Shown: one piece after another, positions 10,522 through 20,834 of the stretch | Position numbering within the stretch: position 1 is the first letter of the stretch | Layout of the letters: each line of letters begins with the position of its first letter | Position numbers and translations under genes: made by a program | NCBI RefSeq assembly: GCF_024585165.1 | Contig: NZ_CP029008.1 | Span: 2,356,001-2,420,000, forward strand | From: Bradyrhizobium sp. WBOS07 | Lineage (GTDB): Bacteria; Pseudomonadota; Alphaproteobacteria; Rhizobiales; Xanthobacteraceae | Reading direction: 5' to 3' | DNA length: 64,000 nt | Notes under the pieces: model-generated | What the model saw: the letters and a program-made list of their open reading frames with translations, nothing else | What the model was told of the DNA's origin: nothing | Database searches by the model: none

Positions 10522-10798
10522 TTTCCTTACGGCGCACCGAAACAGAACCTGGGATTCATCCCGCCGGCGCCGAGGAATGTTCCGCCACGGGAACCGGGCG
10601 AGGTTCCCGGAAACAGGCAAAACCGCTTAACATTGAGCAAGTTGCGGCCCCTTTTGGGCACCGGCAAGTGTGGCATTTGAGAGACGGACTCGGTGCCGTC
10701 TTGGGACTACGATCGCCCTGTAATTGAATGATAAGGGCGTCGCGCCTGATCCGCTGCTTCGGGGACTGCGAGAAGCGGCGAACACTGGGGAGACTGCA
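10522..10798. other. Upstream region of the first porin-like gene
   Basis: About 280 bp between the ssb LexA box and the first outer-membrane gene. It must hold the plus-strand promoter. No operator, repeat or small gene was recognised. Confidence 0.35.
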
Positions 10799-11578
10799 AT
10801 GAACAAGATTCTGATTGGTGCCATCGGTGCAGTGACATTGAGCCTGTCGGCTCCCGCCAGCGCGGCGGATCTCGCCGCGCGCCCCTACACCAAGGCCCCG
10901 GCGCCGATGGTCGCCGCCATCTACGACTGGAGCGGCTTCTACGTCGGCATCAACGGCGGCGGCGGCAGCAGCCGTAAGTGCTGGGATTTCGTCACCCCGG
11001 GGACCGGCGTCCTGGTTGGCGAAGGCTGTCACAGCGCGACCGGCGGCACGGTCGGCGGCCAGGTCGGTTATCGCTGGCAGTCGACCAATTGGGTGTTCGG
11101 CCTCGAAGGCCAGGGCAACTGGGCCGACTTCTCCGGCGACAACATCAGCACGGTGCTCGTGGGCACGGGCCTGCGCAATCGCTCGAAGATCGACGCCTTC
11201 GGTCTGATCACCGGCCAGGTCGGCTACGCCTGGAATAACGTGCTGCTCTACGTGAAAGGCGGCGGCGCCGTCGTCAGCGACCGCTATCGGAGCTACGATC
11301 TCGTCACCGGCCTCGAGTTTGACCGGGCGAACGAGACCCGTTGGGGCGGCGTCGTGGGCGCAGGAATCGAGTTTGGATTTGCGCCGAACTGGACGGTGGG
11401 CTTCGAGTACGACCACATCTTCCTCGGCAACCGCACGATGACTTTCACCGGCTCGGGCAACCTGCTGGCGGCCCCGCTTGGCGCCGTTACACGCTCCGAT
11501 CGTATCAGCCAGGACGTCGATATCGGCCTGATCCGGGTGAACTACCGCTGGGGCGGGCCGCTGATCGCCAGATACTGA
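10799..11578 (+). CDS. Outer-membrane beta-barrel protein (Omp25/31 type), copy 1
   Basis: 259 residues. The ATG at 10799 begins a signal peptide cut after SAPASAA; the in-frame extension upstream would hide it. The mature start LAARPYTKAPAPM and the strand YDWSGFYVGINGGG are signatures of the rhizobial/Brucella Omp25-31 surface-antigen family. Alternating aromatic/glycine strands run to a C-terminal Tyr (GGPLIARY), the BAM-recognition end of an outer-membrane barrel. One cysteine pair (RKCWDF, GEGCHS) lies in an early loop. A tandem paralogue follows at 11818 and each has its own terminator. Confidence 0.88.
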   Translation: MNKILIGAIGAVTLSLSAPASAADLAARPYTKAPAPMVAAIYDWSGFYVGINGGGGSSRKCWDFVTPGTGVLVGEGCHSATGGTVGGQVGYRWQSTNWVFGLEGQGNWADFSGDNISTVLVGTGLRNRSKIDAFGLITGQVGYAWNNVLLYVKGGGAVVSDRYRSYDLVTGLEFDRANETRWGGVVGAGIEFGFAPNWTVGFEYDHIFLGNRTMTFTGSGNLLAAPLGAVTRSDRISQDVDIGLIRVNYRWGGPLIARY

Positions 11579-11605
11579 TATCTCTCTGACATTGTTCGAT
11601 GATTG

Positions 11606-11629
11606 AAGGCCGGCCTTGCGCCGGCCTTT
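11606..11629 (+). terminator. Intrinsic terminator after porin-like gene 1
   Basis: AAGGCCGG (11606-11613), a 7-nt loop, and CCGGCCTTT (11621-11629). The stem is nearly identical to the one after copy 2 (12538-12564), suggesting gene and terminator were duplicated together. Confidence 0.75.
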
Positions 11630-11817
11630 GTCATTCGGGAGGTCGGATCCGCAGGCGCAATGAGTCAGTAACCATCACCTTTTCAACCACTGTGGCTTTA
11701 CGGAGACACAACTTGCGGCTTCAGTGGTGTAAGCACTGCTTCAGTTGGGCCGTTGAGTCCGCTGCCCTTCCGTCAAGGAAGGCAACAATAGAAACTGGGA
11801 CTGGGATTAAGTTGAAA

Positions 11818-12510
11818 ATGAAGAAAGTTCTGTTGGCTTCGGCCTGTTTGTTCGCTCTGGCGGCCCCCGCTTCGGCTGCTGATCTCGCGGCTCGCCCCTA
11901 CACCAAGGCGCCGGTCGCTCCGCTGGCTTCGGTCTACAACTGGACCGGCTTCTACCTCGGTATCGTCGGTGGCGGCGCCTGGGAAGCCTCGTCGGGCGAC
12001 CCGAAGATGCAGGGCGGTTTCGTCGGCGGCACCGCCGGCTACAACTGGCAGACCGGCAACGTGGTGTTCGGCCTCGAGGCCGATGCCGCCTGGGCTGACG
12101 TCAGCGCCTCGGCAGCTGGCACGGTTTTCGTCGCCGGCGTCGGTGGCGTCCCCGCCTCGCTGACCTCCAAGACCGACGCCATGGGCACCGTGCGCGGCCG
12201 CATCGGCTGGGCCATCAACAACGTGCTGCTCTACGGCACCGGTGGTTACGCCTGGATCGACAACAAGCTCACCGCCACCCTGGGCGGCCTCTCGGCCTCC
12301 GACAGCAAGTTCCACTCCGGCTGGACTGTCGGCGCGGGTGTCGAGGCGTTCTTCGCACCGCAATGGTCGGTCAAGGGCGAGTATCTCTATCGCAGCCTCG
12401 ACGGCGAGACCTACTTCTCGGGCACCGTTCCCACCGGCACGCTCAACCTCCACACCGTGCAGGTCGGCGTGAACTATCACTTCGGCGCCCCGGTGGTTGC
12501 GAAGTACTAA
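11818..12510 (+). CDS. Outer-membrane beta-barrel protein (Omp25/31 type), copy 2
   Basis: 230 residues. The ATG at 11818 starts the signal peptide MKKVLLASACLFALAAPAS, followed by LAARPYTKAPVAP as in copy 1. The barrel strand YNWTGFYLGIVGGG and the closing YHFGAPVVAKY match the Omp25/31 family, with C-terminal Tyr. It lacks the cysteines of copy 1 and is 29 residues shorter, through shorter loops. Likely an abundant structural surface protein. The 240-bp gap before it shows no gene. Confidence 0.9.
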   Translation: MKKVLLASACLFALAAPASAADLAARPYTKAPVAPLASVYNWTGFYLGIVGGGAWEASSGDPKMQGGFVGGTAGYNWQTGNVVFGLEADAAWADVSASAAGTVFVAGVGGVPASLTSKTDAMGTVRGRIGWAINNVLLYGTGGYAWIDNKLTATLGGLSASDSKFHSGWTVGAGVEAFFAPQWSVKGEYLYRSLDGETYFSGTVPTGTLNLHTVQVGVNYHFGAPVVAKY

Positions 12511-12537
12511 GCGACACTTCAACGCCTCAGCGTTACG

Positions 12538-12564
12538 AAAGGCCGGCCTCGCGCCGGCCTTTTT
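12538..12564 (+). terminator. Intrinsic terminator after porin-like gene 2
   Basis: AAAGGCCGG (12538-12546), loop CCTCGCG, CCGGCCTTT (12554-12562), continuing in a T-run to 12564. Confidence 0.85.
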
Positions 12565-12669
12565 GTTTTGGAGGATACGCGCCGGATCAGTGCAGCGCCT
12601 GCTGCCAGATGCCGCCAGCGCGCCAACATTCCGTTGACGATTCGCAACTCCCTCTGGAAATCCGTCTCC

Positions 12670-12684
12670 GTTCTTCCTACGTTC
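12670..12684 (+). promoter_or_regulatory. LexA (SOS) box upstream of uvrA
   Basis: GTTCTTCCTACGTTC is an exact GTTC-N7-GTTC match, 98 bp before the uvrA start codon. uvrA is a standard SOS gene in alphaproteobacteria. The core promoter was not clear. Confidence 0.8.
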
Positions 12685-12782
12685 GCTGACAACCCCATCG
12701 GCGCCGATCCCGGTTCCGGACGAAGCGCGCCTTTTTTATCGGCGCGGTCGCGCACCCATGGGATTCCCTAGGGGCAACTCGG

Positions 12783-15758
<2,976 letters not shown>

Positions 15759-15912
15759 CCCGAATAATCAACTGAAAAACTTGACTTTTTAACTAATTAT
15801 TCTCGAATTTGGCTTCGGGGATGGGTGCGGGTTCGAATCCTGCCGTCTGGTTTGTTGCGGTCACCTTTCTGCTCGCTGTGATCCGATTTTGGGTCGATGG
15901 AAGGAGGAAGTC
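15759..15912. other. Left edge of a low-GC islet with a tRNA-like T-arm fragment
   Basis: GC falls sharply straight after the uvrA stop. An imperfect AT-rich inverted repeat (GAATAAT at 15762-15768, ATTATTC at 15796-15802) is followed by GCGGGTTCGAATCCTGC (15827-15843), a 5-bp stem with the TTCGAAT loop typical of a tRNA T-arm. The seven bases after it (CGTCTGG) could be a 3' acceptor strand, but no matching 5' half or CCA is present, so it is not a whole tRNA. It may be a relic of a tRNA attachment site. Confidence 0.45.
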
Positions 15913-16089
15913 ATGACCAATACAAAGATGAGTCGCCGTAAGGCACAGATGAAACGTAGCCGTCGAAATGTTGTTTTCGCACTGATTGAAACGATTTGGG
16001 CGATCGCGACGAATTGGGTAGCAGCGTTGGTGACCCTCTCCATCCATGCGAAGGGCGCTCCCGATAATGGGAGCGCCCTTTCTTCTTGA
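15913..16089 (+). CDS. Putative small membrane protein whose ORF runs through a terminator
   Basis: 58 codons. The ATG at 15913 has a strong AAGGAGGAAG site just before it. The peptide has a basic head (MTNTKMSRRKAQMKRSRRN) and one hydrophobic helix (VVFALIETIWAIATNWVAAL), then a short tail. The last twelve codons are the terminator hairpin at 16051-16087, with the stop codon at its 3' end, so most transcripts would end before the stop. Either this is a real protein made from non-stop mRNA, or the ORF is chance and the hairpin ends another RNA. No family recognised. Base composition is low-GC like the next gene. Confidence 0.45.
   Translation: MTNTKMSRRKAQMKRSRRNVVFALIETIWAIATNWVAALVTLSIHAKGAPDNGSALSS
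16051..16087 (+). terminator. Strong intrinsic terminator inside the end of the small ORF
   Basis: AAGGGCGCTCCC (16051-16062) pairs perfectly over 12 bp with GGGAGCGCCCTT (16069-16080) around a GATAAT loop, followed by TCTTCTT. One of the strongest terminators in the window. Confidence 0.85.
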
Positions 16090-16148
16090 AGTTGTAACGC
16101 TGTTCGTTACTCTTTCAACTCACCCGATAAAGCGTGAGTTGGGGAGGA
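16090..16148 (+). promoter_or_regulatory. Competing hairpins and ribosome site ahead of the AlbA_2 gene
   Basis: CAACTCAC (16116-16123) pairs with GTGAGTTG (16134-16141), abutting the GGGGAGGA ribosome site (16141-16148). The same CAACT can instead pair with AGTTG at 16090-16094 in a hairpin containing GTAAC/GTTAC. The two folds exclude each other, which could modulate translation. Inferred by eye only. Confidence 0.35.
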
Positions 16149-16154
16149 TGGAGC

Positions 16155-17549
16155 TTGGCGATTGATATTACAGCCGTATCCGATGCTCAATTTGCCGATC
16201 TGCTAGCTCGCGGCGAAGGTCACTTCTTAGATTTCAAGGCCAGGGAAGTATCACCTGCGAAGCTCACCAAATCGCTTTCTGCGTTCGCCAACGCTGATGG
16301 TGGCGAACTCTTCATAGGGGTTTTGAATAGTGGGTCTCCGACTAAGCGCTGGTCGGGTTTCGTTGATGCAGAGGCTGCAAATGGCCATATACAAGCGTTC
16401 GAGGAATTCTTCCCGCTTGGGAGCTACTTCAAGTATCAGTTCTTGAAATCGGACCGCTATCCTGGACTGCTGTTGCATTGCGAGATTCTGAAGACTCCGG
16501 ATATTCGTTCAGCTAGCGATAGCGTCTTCTATCTGAGACGCGGAGCGCAAAATCTGCCTCAAACGCGAGAAGATCAGATATCAAGACTCAAGTTCAACAA
16601 GGGCATTACCTCTTACGAAGATCATATCGTCAAGATTGATGTTGCTGAGGTTACAAACTCCAAGCCCGTACTCGAGTTTATGCTCGCAAACATCCCAACT
16701 GCAGAGCCCCTGCCGTGGCTCAAAAAGCAGCAACTTATCGACGAGGACAAGCCAACCGTGGCCGCCGTGCTTTTATATGCAGAGGAGCCTCAGGCCGCCC
16801 TCCCAAAAGCCGGGATAAAAATCTACCGGTACCAAACATCCGGGGCAGGAACGCGTGACACCCTAGTTGGAAATCCCAGTAGTATCGAGGGACATGCTTA
16901 CGCGTTGATCGCAAAGGCCGTGCAGACGACTGTCGATATTGTCGAAAAGGTCTCGGTGGTAGGAACTACCGGGCTGGAAAAAGTATCTTACCCACGCGAA
17001 TCCATCCATGAGATCATCACGAATGCAGTGCTGCATAGAGACTACAGTTTAAATGACGACATTCACATCCGCATCTATGACAACCGAATCGAAGTCCAAA
17101 GTCCTGGAGTGTTACCAGCGCACGTTACTGTTGAAAATATTCTCGAAGAGCGTTTCGCTCGAAACCAGCGGATAGTGCGCCTAATCAACAAGTATGAAGA
17201 TCCTCCCAATAAGGATGTCGGTGAAGGGCTAAACACGGCTTTTGAAGCGATGCGAAAGTTGAAGTTTCGGGACCCTGTCATCGAGCAGCTAGACGGCAGT
17301 GTGAAAGTTACACTTCGGCATGAGAAGCTGGCTTCGCCAGAAGAAATTATCTGCGAATATTTGAGAGCGAATTTGGAAATCAACAACGCGAAGGCGCGTG
17401 AAATCACCTTCATTGGGTCTGAAAACTCCGTGAAACGAATATTCAACAAGATGATGAAGAGTAAGATCATCGAACGAATTCCAGATAGGCCTCAGGCTAA
17501 AACAGGCTACTGGAAAGGTCCAAACTTTCCGAGCGAGGCGCCAGAGTAA
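16155..17549 (+). CDS. AlbA_2 (Schlafen-type) DNA-binding and HATPase-fold regulator
   Basis: 464 residues from TTG 16155, chosen because GGGGAGGA lies 6 nt before it; a GTG at 16134 has no such site. Residues about 15-130 match the AlbA_2 domain (GHFLDFKARE, LSAFANADGGELFIGV), and residues about 275-340 match the COG2865/HATPase_c_4 family (ESIHEIITNAVLHRDY, the N-box-like NAVLHRD, and IRIYDNRIEVQSPG). A winged-helix C-terminus closes it. Such proteins are putative transcriptional regulators often carried on mobile DNA and sometimes near defence loci. Codon use is clearly lower in GC than in the neighbours, indicating acquisition. No recombinase or other island gene accompanies it. Confidence 0.8.
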   Translation: MAIDITAVSDAQFADLLARGEGHFLDFKAREVSPAKLTKSLSAFANADGGELFIGVLNSGSPTKRWSGFVDAEAANGHIQAFEEFFPLGSYFKYQFLKSDRYPGLLLHCEILKTPDIRSASDSVFYLRRGAQNLPQTREDQISRLKFNKGITSYEDHIVKIDVAEVTNSKPVLEFMLANIPTAEPLPWLKKQQLIDEDKPTVAAVLLYAEEPQAALPKAGIKIYRYQTSGAGTRDTLVGNPSSIEGHAYALIAKAVQTTVDIVEKVSVVGTTGLEKVSYPRESIHEIITNAVLHRDYSLNDDIHIRIYDNRIEVQSPGVLPAHVTVENILEERFARNQRIVRLINKYEDPPNKDVGEGLNTAFEAMRKLKFRDPVIEQLDGSVKVTLRHEKLASPEEIICEYLRANLEINNAKAREITFIGSENSVKRIFNKMMKSKIIERIPDRPQAKTGYWKGPNFPSEAPE

Positions 17550-17596
17550 TATCGAGCCACCGAGCAATCGGATCTCAGTCGCTGCAAGTCTCTTCC

Positions 17597-18238
17597 ATGT
17601 CCTACGCTCTCGCCATCTTCGACCTCGACGGCACGCTGGCCGACAGCTTCCCCTGGTTCCTGCGCACCATCAACGACATCGCCGATCGCTTCGGCTTTCG
17701 CCGCGTCGCCGACGATGACATCGAGGGGCTGCGGCAGGCCTCGACGCGCGAGATCCTCTCACGGCTCGAAGTCCCCTTGTGGAAGCTGCCGGCGATCGCG
17801 CGCCATGCGCGGGGGCTGAAGGCGGAGGCGGCCAGCGAGATTCCGTTGTTCGCGGGCGTCGAGGCGATGCTGCGGACGCTGGCCGAGAACGGCGTGCAGC
17901 TGGCGCTGGTGACGTCCGACAGCGAAGCTAATGCGCGCGAGAAGCTCGGGGATGCCGGGGCGTTGTTTACGCATTTCGACTGCTCGGCCTCGCTGTTCGG
18001 CAAGCCGGCGAAATTCCGCCGGGTCGTCAAACACGCCGGCGTGGAGCTGGACCAGGCGATCGCGATCGGCGACGAGGTCCGCGACATCGAGGCGGCGCGC
18101 GCCGTCGGCATTGCCTGCGGTGCGGTGTGCTGGGGTTACGCGGCGCCGGCAGCGCTGCGAGCGCTGGGGCCGGATCATGTGTTCGAGCGGATGGATGAGA
18201 TTGCGGATGTCTTGTGCCGTACTCGTAGGGTGGGTTAG
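17597..18238 (+). CDS. HAD-family hydrolase (phosphoglycolate-phosphatase-like)
   Basis: 213 residues. HAD motifs are intact: motif I FDLDGTLADS at residues 8-17 with both catalytic Asp, motif II LVTSDS, a Lys in the GKPAKFRRV stretch, and motif IV GDEVRDIEAARA. The helical cap between about 20 and 85 suggests a C1-cap phosphatase of the Gph/PpaX type; the substrate cannot be told from sequence. GC returns to host level here. The last codons and the stop are supplied by the family 1 repeat at 18225. Confidence 0.88.
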   Translation: MSYALAIFDLDGTLADSFPWFLRTINDIADRFGFRRVADDDIEGLRQASTREILSRLEVPLWKLPAIARHARGLKAEAASEIPLFAGVEAMLRTLAENGVQLALVTSDSEANAREKLGDAGALFTHFDCSASLFGKPAKFRRVVKHAGVELDQAIAIGDEVRDIEAARAVGIACGAVCWGYAAPAALRALGPDHVFERMDEIADVLCRTRRVG

Positions 18239-18311
18239 CGCAGCGTAACCCACCTCTTTCGCGTCCGCGTATCCGAGACGTGGTGGGTTACGCTGCGCTA
18301 ACCCACCCTAC
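18225..18311. repeat. Palindromic dispersed repeat, family 1 copy 2
   Basis: 87 bp with the same perfect 14-bp termini as 2871-2980 (GTAGGGTGGGTTAG / CTAACCCACCCTAC) and an inner arm CGCAGCGTAACCCACC / GGTGGGTTACGCTGCG. It lies between convergent genes, where it could act as a bidirectional terminator. Confidence 0.9.
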
Positions 18312-18325
18312 GAGACCTGTCTCCC

Positions 18326-19306
18326 CTACTCCGTCCTGCGCAAGAAGGCCCCGAACGCCCTTGGGCCGTCGCCGGTCTTGACCTCGCCGACGACCTTCAG
18401 CTCGGCGGCGTCGATGATGACAAGCGTGTTGCTCTCCCAACACGCGACGATGACGCGCTTGCCGTCGGCGGTGGCGGCGATGCCTTCGGGATAGTCGCCG
18501 ACATTGATGCGCTTGATCGGCTTGAGCGTCGAGACATCGAACACGCTGACGGTGCCGCCATATTGGTCGGTCACGAAGCCGCGGCCTTGCGTCAGCGCCA
18601 CGGCATAGGGGCGCAAGCCGACCGGCACGCGTCCGATCTCGCGCCCCTCCGCGATGTCGATCACGGAGACGTCGTCGGAGCCGACATTGGCGGTGTAGGC
18701 CCGCCTGCCCTCGGTATCGATGGTGACGCCGAATGGACGGGTGCCGACCTTGATGGCCGTCTTGCGCCGGCGCGTCGCGGTGTCGACCACCGAAACGCTG
18801 TCGTCGTCACGGTCCGCCGAGAGCAGCAGCCTGCCATCAGGCGTCAGCGCCAGCCCCGACGGCGAGGCGCCGACCGCGATGCTGGCCGTGACGCTGCGCG
18901 AGGCCGTATCGATCACTCGCACCGCCGCCGCGTACCAGTCGGCGACATAGACGGTCTTGCCATCCGGCGCCACGGCGATGCCGAGCGGGCCGCCGCCGAC
19001 CTCGATCCGGCCCGCCACCTGCCGCGCCGCCGCGTCCACTACCGTCACGGCCTTGGCGTCGGGACTAGTGACATAGGCAAGGCGCCCGTCCGCACTGACG
19101 GCCACACCAGCCGGCTTGCCGCCGATCGGAATGGTTGCCACCGCGCGAAGGTTGCCGAGGTCCACGACCGTCAAATCGTCGCTGAGCTGGTTGGTGACGA
19201 ACGCTTCCTCGGCAGACGCGCTGCCGAGGCCCGGGCCAAGACCAGCACAGCAGAGGCCGGCGGCGAGCGCCGCCAGGAGCAGCGCCCGCAAGGCCAGTGC
19301 CCGCAC
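18326..19306 (-). CDS. Exported YVTN-family beta-propeller protein
   Basis: 326 residues with a signal peptide (RALLLAALAAGLCCAGL). The rest is about seven repeats of a roughly 42-residue YVTN blade, each with V-T-VVD-T/A and PxGVA/GIA motifs (AYVTSPDAKAVTVVD, VYVADWYAAAVRVID). It should fold as a periplasmic propeller. Two bp separate it from the SRPBCC gene upstream, so they form an operon. Such YVTN/SRPBCC (MxaD-like) pairs often sit near PQQ-dependent alcohol dehydrogenases, but no dehydrogenase or cytochrome gene is present here, so the role is open. Confidence 0.85.
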   Translation of the reverse strand: MRALALRALLLAALAAGLCCAGLGPGLGSASAEEAFVTNQLSDDLTVVDLGNLRAVATIPIGGKPAGVAVSADGRLAYVTSPDAKAVTVVDAAARQVAGRIEVGGGPLGIAVAPDGKTVYVADWYAAAVRVIDTASRSVTASIAVGASPSGLALTPDGRLLLSADRDDDSVSVVDTATRRRKTAIKVGTRPFGVTIDTEGRRAYTANVGSDDVSVIDIAEGREIGRVPVGLRPYAVALTQGRGFVTDQYGGTVSVFDVSTLKPIKRINVGDYPEGIAATADGKRVIVACWESNTLVIIDAAELKVVGEVKTGDGPRAFGAFLRRTE

Positions 19307-19308
19307 GA

Positions 19309-19887
19309 TCAGCTACCGCTCTCGATCTTCTTCTTCAGTGCCTCGAGCCCGGTCTTGTAGAGCCCGCTCACCGCGGTCTTGGCGGCTTCGTCATTCAGCT
19401 CCGGCGGCGGATCGTTGTTGGGAAAGCCACGATAGAACGCGCCGGCCCATTCCACCTTCGACTTGCCGTCGGGCGCCGGCGACACCGTCAGGGTCGAGGA
19501 ATAGTTGGTCACGGGGAGCACCTTCACGTCGACCTTGGTGATCCGGTACGAATAGCTCAGCATGTCGGGCTCGTACTTGTAGAGCTCCTCGTCGACGGTC
19601 GCTCCGCCCGTCAGCGTCAGCTGCCGCGTCGCGCCGACCTCGTTGCCCTTCTCGCCCGTGGTCTTGGTCACCGGCGGCAGCCAGCTCATGTCCTGAAAGT
19701 TGCGGATCGCGGCCCAGACCTTGTCCTGCGGAGCGTTGATCTCGATGGATTCGCGCACCTTCTGCCGGGTCGGGCCGTGCGCCCAGGCTGGTGAAAAAGC
19801 CGGCGCGAGCGCCACCGTCAAGGCCGCCGCCCCCGCGGCCGTCAGCACCGCCGCCACGACCGTGCGCCGTCCAATCGTCACCCTCAT
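19309..19887 (-). CDS. Exported SRPBCC (START-like, MxaD-type) protein
   Basis: About 192 residues from the ATG at 19887, which has a GAGGA site; another ATG at 19899 is less well placed. An N-terminal signal (RTVVAAVLTAAGAAALTVAL) with cleavage near AWA precedes an SRPBCC fold: SIEINAPQDKVWAAIRNFQDMSWLPPV is the characteristic first strand and helix, and WAGAFYRGFPNNDPPPELND sits before the C-terminal long helix. Family members bind hydrophobic ligands. In methylotrophs the similar MxaD protein supports methanol oxidation. Co-operonic with the YVTN propeller. Confidence 0.82.
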   Translation of the reverse strand: MRVTIGRRTVVAAVLTAAGAAALTVALAPAFSPAWAHGPTRQKVRESIEINAPQDKVWAAIRNFQDMSWLPPVTKTTGEKGNEVGATRQLTLTGGATVDEELYKYEPDMLSYSYRITKVDVKVLPVTNYSSTLTVSPAPDGKSKVEWAGAFYRGFPNNDPPPELNDEAAKTAVSGLYKTGLEALKKKIESGS

Positions 19888-20129
19888 CTCGTTCCTCATA
19901 CGTCCAGTTGATCATGCGCGACTTGCGATGCGCGCTCCCGGTCATCCTAGCGCATTTTGGGGCCGAGGGGAGACCGGTTCGTGGCGCCGTTGCGGCGACT
20001 CTCCACCCACCACTAATTGCGCTGCCCGTCGGGCAAAACACCCAACGGGAAGGTCAATGCCATCGCCGCAAATAATTCGCTTTACTCGAATTCGGAATTA
20101 TCGCATGTTTCGGTCACCTCAACCCGGGC
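19888..20129. other. Intergenic region upstream of the SRPBCC operon
   Basis: About 240 bp that should contain the minus-strand promoter. It includes a small inverted repeat GCCCGTCGGGC at about 20026-20036 and an AT-rich patch around 20070-20105. No gene seen. Confidence 0.35.
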
Positions 20130-20548
20130 CGAGGGGCGGATCGCGATCGTCACGAACGCGGGATGGGAGGTGGTGGACGCGGGCCGCGTCGCGCGCAGTC
20201 GGTTTGCAGGGCGGGTCACACCGTGAGCAGGCAACGCGCGCATACGACAGGCGCAGCCCGCGTACGGCAAAATCGTGTGGTCCTGGCGCCCGGGGTTCTG
20301 GCGTCAAGCTTTGCGGCGATGCGGCGGCCAACCGGTGCGCACATCGATCCGCCGCAAGGCGACGGGGGCAATAGTGCAACGCTCCCCGAGGAGAGCACGA
20401 CATAAGCCGTCAACCCACTGCGCAGGGAAGGCCGGATGTTTTGGCTACACCTGTATGCCGCTGTGCAACTTCCTTAAGCACACGCTTTCGCACAGTGGAC
20501 CGTGGGTGCCAGCCGGCACCCGGCCTTCCCTGCGCCCTCGGCATTTTT
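20130..20548. repeat. Decayed long dispersed repeat ending in a 116-bp palindromic unit
   Basis: No sustained coding signal. The right end (20420-20535) is bounded by perfect 16-bp inverted termini GCGCAGGGAAGGCCGG and CCGGCCTTCCCTGCGC, like a MITE. The sequence to the left (GGATGGGAGGTGGTGG, then GAGGAGAGCACGACATAAG) resembles the longer dispersed element that precedes this palindrome elsewhere in Bradyrhizobium genomes, from memory; the left boundary is uncertain. Confidence 0.6.
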
Positions 20549-20647
20549 GAGGGCGGCGACCAACGCAAAGCTCGGGCGGAATACGCCGCGAGAACGGGAC
20601 GCCGCGCGTGACACTAAAATTCGGGTCTAGATATAAATACCGGTTTC

Positions 20648-20812
20648 GTGCCCCGGACGCTGCGCAGCGCCCTCCCGGCGATGCGAAGCGTCGTCCGGTG
20701 CGATGCGCTGCAGAGCCGGGGCCCATCCCACTGCAGCTTACCTGGCGCAACTGGGTCCCGGCTCTGCGCCACAACGCATACGCGTTGCGGCTTGTCCGGG
20801 ACACAAGGGCGG
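20648..20812 (+). repeat. Dispersed repeat, family 3 copy 1
   Basis: About 165 bp, from GTGCCCCGGACGC to GTCCGGGACACAAGGG. A closely similar inverted copy lies at 63708-63867. It contains nested palindromes (GAGCCGGGGCCC...GGGTCCCGGCTC) and the ends are roughly complementary, so it can fold as one long hairpin. Chance ORFs through it should be ignored. Confidence 0.85.
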
Positions 20813-20834
20813 AAGATGGTTCCACTTCGCACTG

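Noticed and set aside
15827..15850. Complete tRNA or tmRNA gene
   Set aside because: Only a T-arm and a possible acceptor strand are present; no D-arm, anticodon arm or CCA was found.
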